Shown here in pieces: positions 58,956-64,000 of a stretch of DNA of 64,000 nt. The stretch's first letter is position 1. Each line of letters begins with the position of its first letter. The position numbers and the translations under genes were made by a program. The stretch is from Magnaporthiopsis rhizophila (lineage: Eukaryota > Ascomycota > Sordariomycetes > Magnaporthales > Magnaporthaceae): NCBI GenBank assembly GCA_003049465.1, contig PYSS01000083.1, positions 1 through 64,000 of the forward strand, given 5' to 3'. The notes below the pieces were generated by a model that was given only the letters and a program-made list of their open reading frames with translations, was not told where the DNA came from and searched no databases.

Positions 58956-59513
58956 CCTGATTCGTATTTCCATTTTATAAAACGTACAAGAACCGGGCTA
59001 ATAAATAACGTCCCGATTTGGTACGTCCAAGGCATAGGCATGGGTTATAAATATTTGGAAAAGCATCTCCTTTGTCGCTAATTAATTGCTTTGGACAGTG
59101 AGATTTCATTTTGAGGCAGTTAGGCTGGGCTTCCCAAGGGTGTAGGAAGCATGATGTGGTCGGGTGCATGCATGCTGCTGCTTCTTTATTGGGCCAGCGG
59201 GAGAGCCGGTCGGGCACAGCTAAGCAGCACACGGACACCTCACTCCGGATGCCTTCAGTGCAGAAGCAGGAAGGAGGAGGTCGGAAGTGGCGGACGGACA
59301 GATGGAATTTCCACTCCAGAATGGACTCGCTATGATGACTGTAGTGCCTGCTACGAGTATATCGGGGGGTATTGTCAAGTCTCCCCAGCCCCCCGCTCCG
59401 AGGCCAGCGTCTCGTCCTTTCCCTCAGTGAGCATACGCGCACCAGATGCTGTCACGTCGAGGAAGGGCGGGTCATGTCACAGTCCTCAGACGAGCCCAAG
59501 GGCCGTCAGTCAG

Positions 59514-59548
59514 CTCACCTAGGTGAACATGAGTTACACCTAGGTGAG
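59514..59548. promoter_or_regulatory. Paired palindromes CACCTAGGTG, possible binding site
   Basis: CACCTAGGTG occurs at 59516-59525 and 59537-59546. Together with flanking bases the arms 59514-59525 and 59537-59548 form a 12-bp inverted repeat. It lies about 970 bases before the MFS ATG. A dimeric transcription factor site is a guess. Confidence 0.35.
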
Positions 59549-60517
59549 CGTGGACGGGTCTGTTGAAACAACCATTTCTCTTCCTTGGTCGGAAAACAAG
59601 CCCAATGTCCAGGGCGCTGGTGCAGAGAGTTGAACTCAACTTGAAATCATCTAAATTAGCCATGCCTCTCCGCCCTTGCTCCCCATCTTGACCTCACATG
59701 TCCGTGCCCAGGCACAACCATGCTTCTCGGGAAGGACCACGGAGGGAAGCGCTCCTCAACGTCCTGCCTCGTTTCTCGTTCCCAAGAGGTGGCTGCCCAA
59801 GGCAGTTGCAACAACGATGTCCCAGTCTCTTCCGGCGGTCCTGCCGGCCAACAAGCTTTGCACCGTGGATGGACATCCAACCCCCGCAGGTCGCTCCTTC
59901 TCTCCCAGAACTGCCTGTGCATGCCAAGACAGTGTCTGTCATCGTGGGAAGCTCTTTGGTGCGGGCGAGCTAGCGTGGTTGAAGAGAGACCCGCCTCAAG
60001 AGGAAAGACCAACCGCCTGGGGCAGTCGTGGTGGTGCCGCCTCGAGCCTTCCCTTTCAACTGCAGCTCGTCGTAGGTGCGTGGGCCAGGGAAACGAATCT
60101 GCCTATTTATTTCTTCCTCATCTTCTGAGTCCACCCGAGTTCCAAACCTCCCGACACAACTTCACCAATCATCAATCTTTCGTCCGCAACCACCAGTTAT
60201 CCATCTCGAACCGCAAAACACCTCTCAGCACAGCTTGTGCAACCTACGTCGATCCCTTTTTCGTCTTTTATTTGTTCGTATCATCTCTATTATCTATCAG
60301 GTTTTTCATTTGTCTAGCTCTTATCGACCTGTCTGCCTTCGGCACCGTCTTCTTTCGACGCCTTACTACTGGCAGCAATCTTCCGTTTGACTTCGGTCAA
60401 TCTTTTCCATCGCGTCTCAGTTCAACCACATCAAGCCACTGCACTCTTTTCCATCGCGTCCCAGTCCGACAAATATCAAGCTCCCTGCAGGACGCCATAC
60501 CCTTGAGGCACCTCACA

Positions 60518-63500
60518 ATGGCAAGCACCAGAATGCCGTCTGACAACTTCTCGCGTTCCTTTTCCGACTTGACGCAGAGCGACCTGCCCGAGGTCACAGT
60601 GACGATGCAAGCTTCCGAGGACACAATGCAATCCGACGACACCCCTCCGAGATGGTCTCTTGGAATCCTCAATGACAGCGAGACTGTCGACGTCCCAGGT
60701 AAGCACGCCCTCCCTCCAGCCAGACGGTATCGCCTCCAAGTACCTTCTCTAACATGTCTCATCATCACCTAGGCTCTGTTCGCCTGCTGGCCGGAGACCA
60801 CGACGAGCCTCTCGGCTTAGCCAGCATCCCCCGGAGGAGCTCCACCTCCACGCTGCCCACAGGCATCCCTTGGGGATTCGCAGATGCTCCTGTACTCGAG
60901 TATGGAGGAGGAACGCCTCCGAGGAAGACCAGCAACGGGATGATCCTCGACCCGCAGCCCGAAGAGTCGGCCAACGACCCTCTGAATTGGCCCTCTTGGA
61001 AACGCAATCTTGCCTTGGTGTCAGTCGGGCTCTACTGCATAGTTGGCGGTGGCTTGACTCCGCTGCTTGCAGCGGGTTACCCGGCCATTGCACAAGAGGT
61101 GAGTTATACTGCTGTCAGCCACCAGCTGCTCCATTCCACCTCATCGACTAACACCAACGTCTTGCCATAGTACAACGTCGGGATGTCCGTTGTTGGCCTC
61201 ACCACGGGCGTCTTCATGGCCGGCTTGGGAATCGGCTCAGTGCTGTCTGCACCCACGGCAATTCTCTACGGAAAGCGGACGGTCTATCTCGGTGGCGCCC
61301 TGGCCGTCATCCTCTGCTCCATCTGGTGCGCCCTGGCCCCGACGTTTACCTGGCTTCTCGTCGCCCGCTTCTTCCAGGGCATGGCAATCAGTCCAATCGA
61401 GTGTCTTCCTGGCGCCACCATTGGCGAGATTTTCTTTCTACACGAGAAGGCGTTCCGCATTGGCATCTACACGCTCTTGCTCCTCGGTGGCAAGAACCTG
61501 GTCCCGCTCGTGAGCGCTGTCGTCATCCAGGACATGGACTGGCGTTGGGTCTTTTGGTAATTTTGCTCCTTCCACCTCGAATGCAGGCCACCTCCCTTCC
61601 AGACATGCCACTGACAAGACCGTCTTTTGCATGCAGGATCATGGCCATGGTGCTCGCCTTTTGTGCGCTTCTGCTCTTCTTCTTCGTGCCAGAGACCTTC
61701 TGGGACCGGAAGCGGGCTCGAACGCACGAGGGACCGTCGTGGCCCTCGACACTGGCTCGCAGACTTTCGAACGCTATGACTGGCCGGTCAACTGCCGGTG
61801 TCGAGCCCGGGACTTTCTCTCCGCCGAGCTCTCCATCTGGCAGCGGGATTCCTCCGCCGTCGCCAAGGGAGCTCGAAGACATGACTCCGCCCTTGTTTCC
61901 GGACAAGAGGGATAGACGCGCTCACTTTGCCGACTATCCTCACTTCCCCGGCACCCGCATCAATTCGGTGGTCTCGGAAGCTGCTGTGGCAGCGGCTGAG
62001 GATCCTCTCGCTCCGGACGTTGTCACGGCTTCTCCTCCAGTGACCGCTGAGGATCCTCCCGCTCCAGACGTTGTCACGGCTTCTCCTCCGGTGACCGCTG
62101 AAGATGACGCTGCCTCTGGCGGCGTTGTCGATCCCGGTCCGGCGGCAGCTGAGGACGCCTCCGGCTCTGACAGCGTCATCGATCCTGGTCCCGCCACACT
62201 AAAGGATTCCTCGGCCTCTATTGGCAGTGTCCTTCCCGTCGCAGCGGGAGATGAAGATACCTCTGCCTCCACCTCTGGCACCGTCATCAATCACGGCTCC
62301 GCCACACCAAATGGCTCCTCCGGCTCTGTCGATTCCGGTCCGGCGGCCGCCGAGGACGCCTCCGGCTCTGGCAACGTCATCGACCATGGCCCCGCCACTC
62401 CAAAGGACTCCTCCGTGTCCGCTGGCAGTGTCCTTCCTGTCGCCACGACAATTGAAGATACTTCTGCGTCTGCCTCTGGCAGCGTTACCGGTCATGGCCC
62501 CGCCACTCCAGAGGACTCCTCCGTGTCCGCTGGTAGCGTCCTCGATCCTACATCTCCAGCTGTCGCTGGGGATGTTCCCGCGTCTGCCTCTGGCAGCGCT
62601 CAGGATCCTGGTTCAATCACGCCAAAGGGTTCCTCGATTTCCACTGGCAGTGTCCGTCCTGTCGCAGTGACGGCCGGAGATGTCCCAGCGTTTGCCTCTG
62701 GCAGCGTTCAGGATCCTGGTTCAGTCACGCCAGAGGTTCCCTCCATGTCCTCCGGCAGCGTCACAAATCCTGATGGTCCAGCGACAGCCGGAGATCTTCC
62801 TGCGTCTGCCTCTGGCAGTGTCCCACCTGCCGCAGCGGCAGGTGAAGATATCTCTGCGTCTGCCTCTGCCGGCGTTATCAATCCTGGTTCAGCCACGCCA
62901 AATGGTCCGGCGACAACTGGAGACATCCCCGCGCCCGCCTCTGCCGGCGTCATCGATCCTGATTCCGGTTCCTCCCCGCCCATCGGCACCGTCAGCACTG
63001 CTCTCGGTACCCCTGAGGATCCGCTGGCGCCTGGCAGCATTGTGGATCGTGAACCAGTCGCGCCCGAGGGCTCCAGGGGTCCCGGTGCCGAGGCTTCCAT
63101 CTCGTCCGACAAGAAGCTGCTTCCAACCACTCCTCCGGCCGAGCCCGATCGTGGCGACTTCTTGGTTGTCCAGGGTGGAAGGCCTAGAGTGGTGTGTGGT
63201 GATGGCCAGCAAACCAACCACGGCAGCGGTACCAGCGCGGTCTCGCGCTTCGGCGTGCGAGCACCAACGGAAAAGGAGAAAATGGGCGTCGATGAATTCA
63301 GTCGGAAGCTCCTGGCGATGACCGGCCAAAAGATGTTCGTCTTGATGAGGGAACCGGACCGGGATGAGGTGGTTCCTCCAGATGAGGCTGGCCTGTCGTC
63401 CGGCTCCCGCGAGATCATCTGCCCCAAGCCCTACAGTCCGGAGATGAAGGCCTATTGCGACACGCTTGATGGCCTGGTCGACTCCCCAGCAGAGGACGAT

Positions 63501-64000
63501 CAGGGCGCCGGACGGCCTGAGCAGCAAGCGATGGACTATTCCACAACGTGCGGAAATGGGTCGTGGTGTCCTGGTTGCCTCGGCTACCCAAGCGTGATGC
63601 CAACCATCCACGAGGAGCGTGTCTGGTCGGCGCCGTCCGCCATGGACATCCACCGGCAGAGGATGGCTCTCGGTATGAGTCTCCCCACGGCTCGGGTGGG
63701 CCCGATGGACTGGACCGGCCCCTTTGGACGGCACGCCATGGCGCAGGAGGGGCGCACGCGGCGGACGTCATCGACTGTTGCGGTTCACAACATGGCCGGA
63801 CCGACGAGTGGTCCGAGGCGACAGTCGTACACGACGGCACTGCGCGGGATGCCGCCGCGCACCTTCAAGCAGCAGCTCAAGCCATACAACGGACGACTGA
63901 GCAACGACAACTGGCTCCACGTGGCCTTGAGGCCCTTTGTCCTTCTGACATACCCCGCCGTCCTCTGGGCGGCGCTGGTCTACGCCTGCTCCATGGGCTG
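60518..64000 (+). CDS. MFS (DHA1-like) transporter with a giant central loop, 3' end beyond window
   Basis: Exons 60518-60698, 60773-61098, 61171-61556 and 61637 onward, all in frame. The cytosolic N-tail ends in the fungal MFS motif DPLNWPSWKRN. Helices 1-6 follow: GLYCIVGGGLTPLLAAGY, MSVVGLTTGVFMAGLGIGSV, the motif-A-like loop SAPTAILYGKRTV, FFQGMAISPIECLPGATIGE, and TM6 ending in VPETFWDRKR. The loop between TM6 and TM7 is about 740 residues, against tens to about 100 in typical relatives. It is mostly an Ala/Ser/Asp/Pro repeat, then a Cys/Trp-containing part and LKPYNGRLSNDNW before TM7 (PFVLLTYPAVLWAALVYACS). The substrate is unknown. An in-frame open stretch reaches back to 59720, but the ATG at 60518 (CACAATGGC) is the best start. 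Confidence 0.85.
61985..62990 (+). repeat. Coding tandem repeat in the MFS loop
   Basis: A first pair of units gives APDVVTASPPVTAED twice. Then degenerate units of roughly 36 residues (about 108 bases) repeat the pattern SGSV-x(n)-GPATPKDSSVSAGSVLPVA-x(n)-EDTSASASG. The reading frame is kept throughout. Confidence 0.85.

Larger units (their letters stand above)
54829..60517. other. 5.7 kb region without a confident gene
   Basis: Contains a (GT)n run (55559-55602), a possible decayed reading frame (56020-56328), a two-unit tandem duplication (56994-57510), a hairpin (58482-58530), repeat copy C (58735-58955) and paired palindromes (59514-59548). The last kilobase is the leader of the MFS gene, with an open in-frame stretch from 59720. 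Confidence 0.55.

Overview
The window is nuclear DNA of a filamentous ascomycete, most likely a Sordariomycete. It has GC-rich genes with short introns (mostly GT..AG), long intergenic spaces full of simple repeats, TATA-containing promoters on a few genes, and a gene set typical of moulds: palI, an AspE-type septin, fungal HNH_2-type proteins and a DUF1917 protein. The species cannot be named from the sequence. Several homopolymer-flanked runs of N (near 1232, 14811-14838, 26283-26320 and 52505) show it is a draft assembly.

Layout. 0-2.3 kb: an RRT8/EI24-like membrane protein gene on the minus strand, cut by the window edge, then a 738-base CT tract. 3.6-6.5 kb: an unrecognised disordered protein with four SUMO-consensus sites. 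6.5-15.8 kb: mostly non-coding DNA, with degenerate repeats, a perfect 24-bp hairpin, a cysteine-rich microprotein candidate, a decayed cytochrome b5 gene and an N gap. 15.8-22.2 kb: a divergent pair, a TRF/Taz1-like Myb protein (minus) and a GDT1-family Golgi cation antiporter (plus). 23-27 kb: a DUF1917 (C11orf68/Bles03-type) gene carrying a 639-base GA/CT tract in an intron, a minisatellite and a gap. 27.4-30.2 kb: palI, the membrane pH-sensing component, followed by about 118 in-frame sense codons after its stop. 31.6-34.8 kb: a repeat island of three interleaved families. 35.9-40.1 kb: an ABC1/ADCK1 atypical kinase of the mitochondrial coenzyme Q family and a protein with a degenerate HNH_2 domain. 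40.5-44.1 kb: two repeat elements and a secreted Ser/Thr-rich wall-type protein. 47-48.8 kb: septin aspE. 49.6-54.9 kb: an inverted copy of the 40.5 kb repeat, an APH-fold kinase-like gene, and a frameshifted HNH gene with a minisatellite-rich intron. 55-60.5 kb: no confident gene, but tandem duplications and palindromes. 60.5 kb to the end: an MFS transporter with a roughly 740-residue central loop, running off the window.

The genes are independent eukaryotic units without operon logic. Common themes are membrane and organelle homeostasis (GDT1, palI, ABC1, MFS) and heavy repeat expansion inside introns, intergenic spaces and one coding region. No CRISPR array, tRNA or rRNA gene, or intact autonomous transposon was recognised. 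No clearly new multi-gene system stands out. The most interesting leads are the uncharacterised repeat families, the palI post-stop reading frame, the SUMO-site protein, the layered cytochrome b5 decay and the oversized transporter loop.
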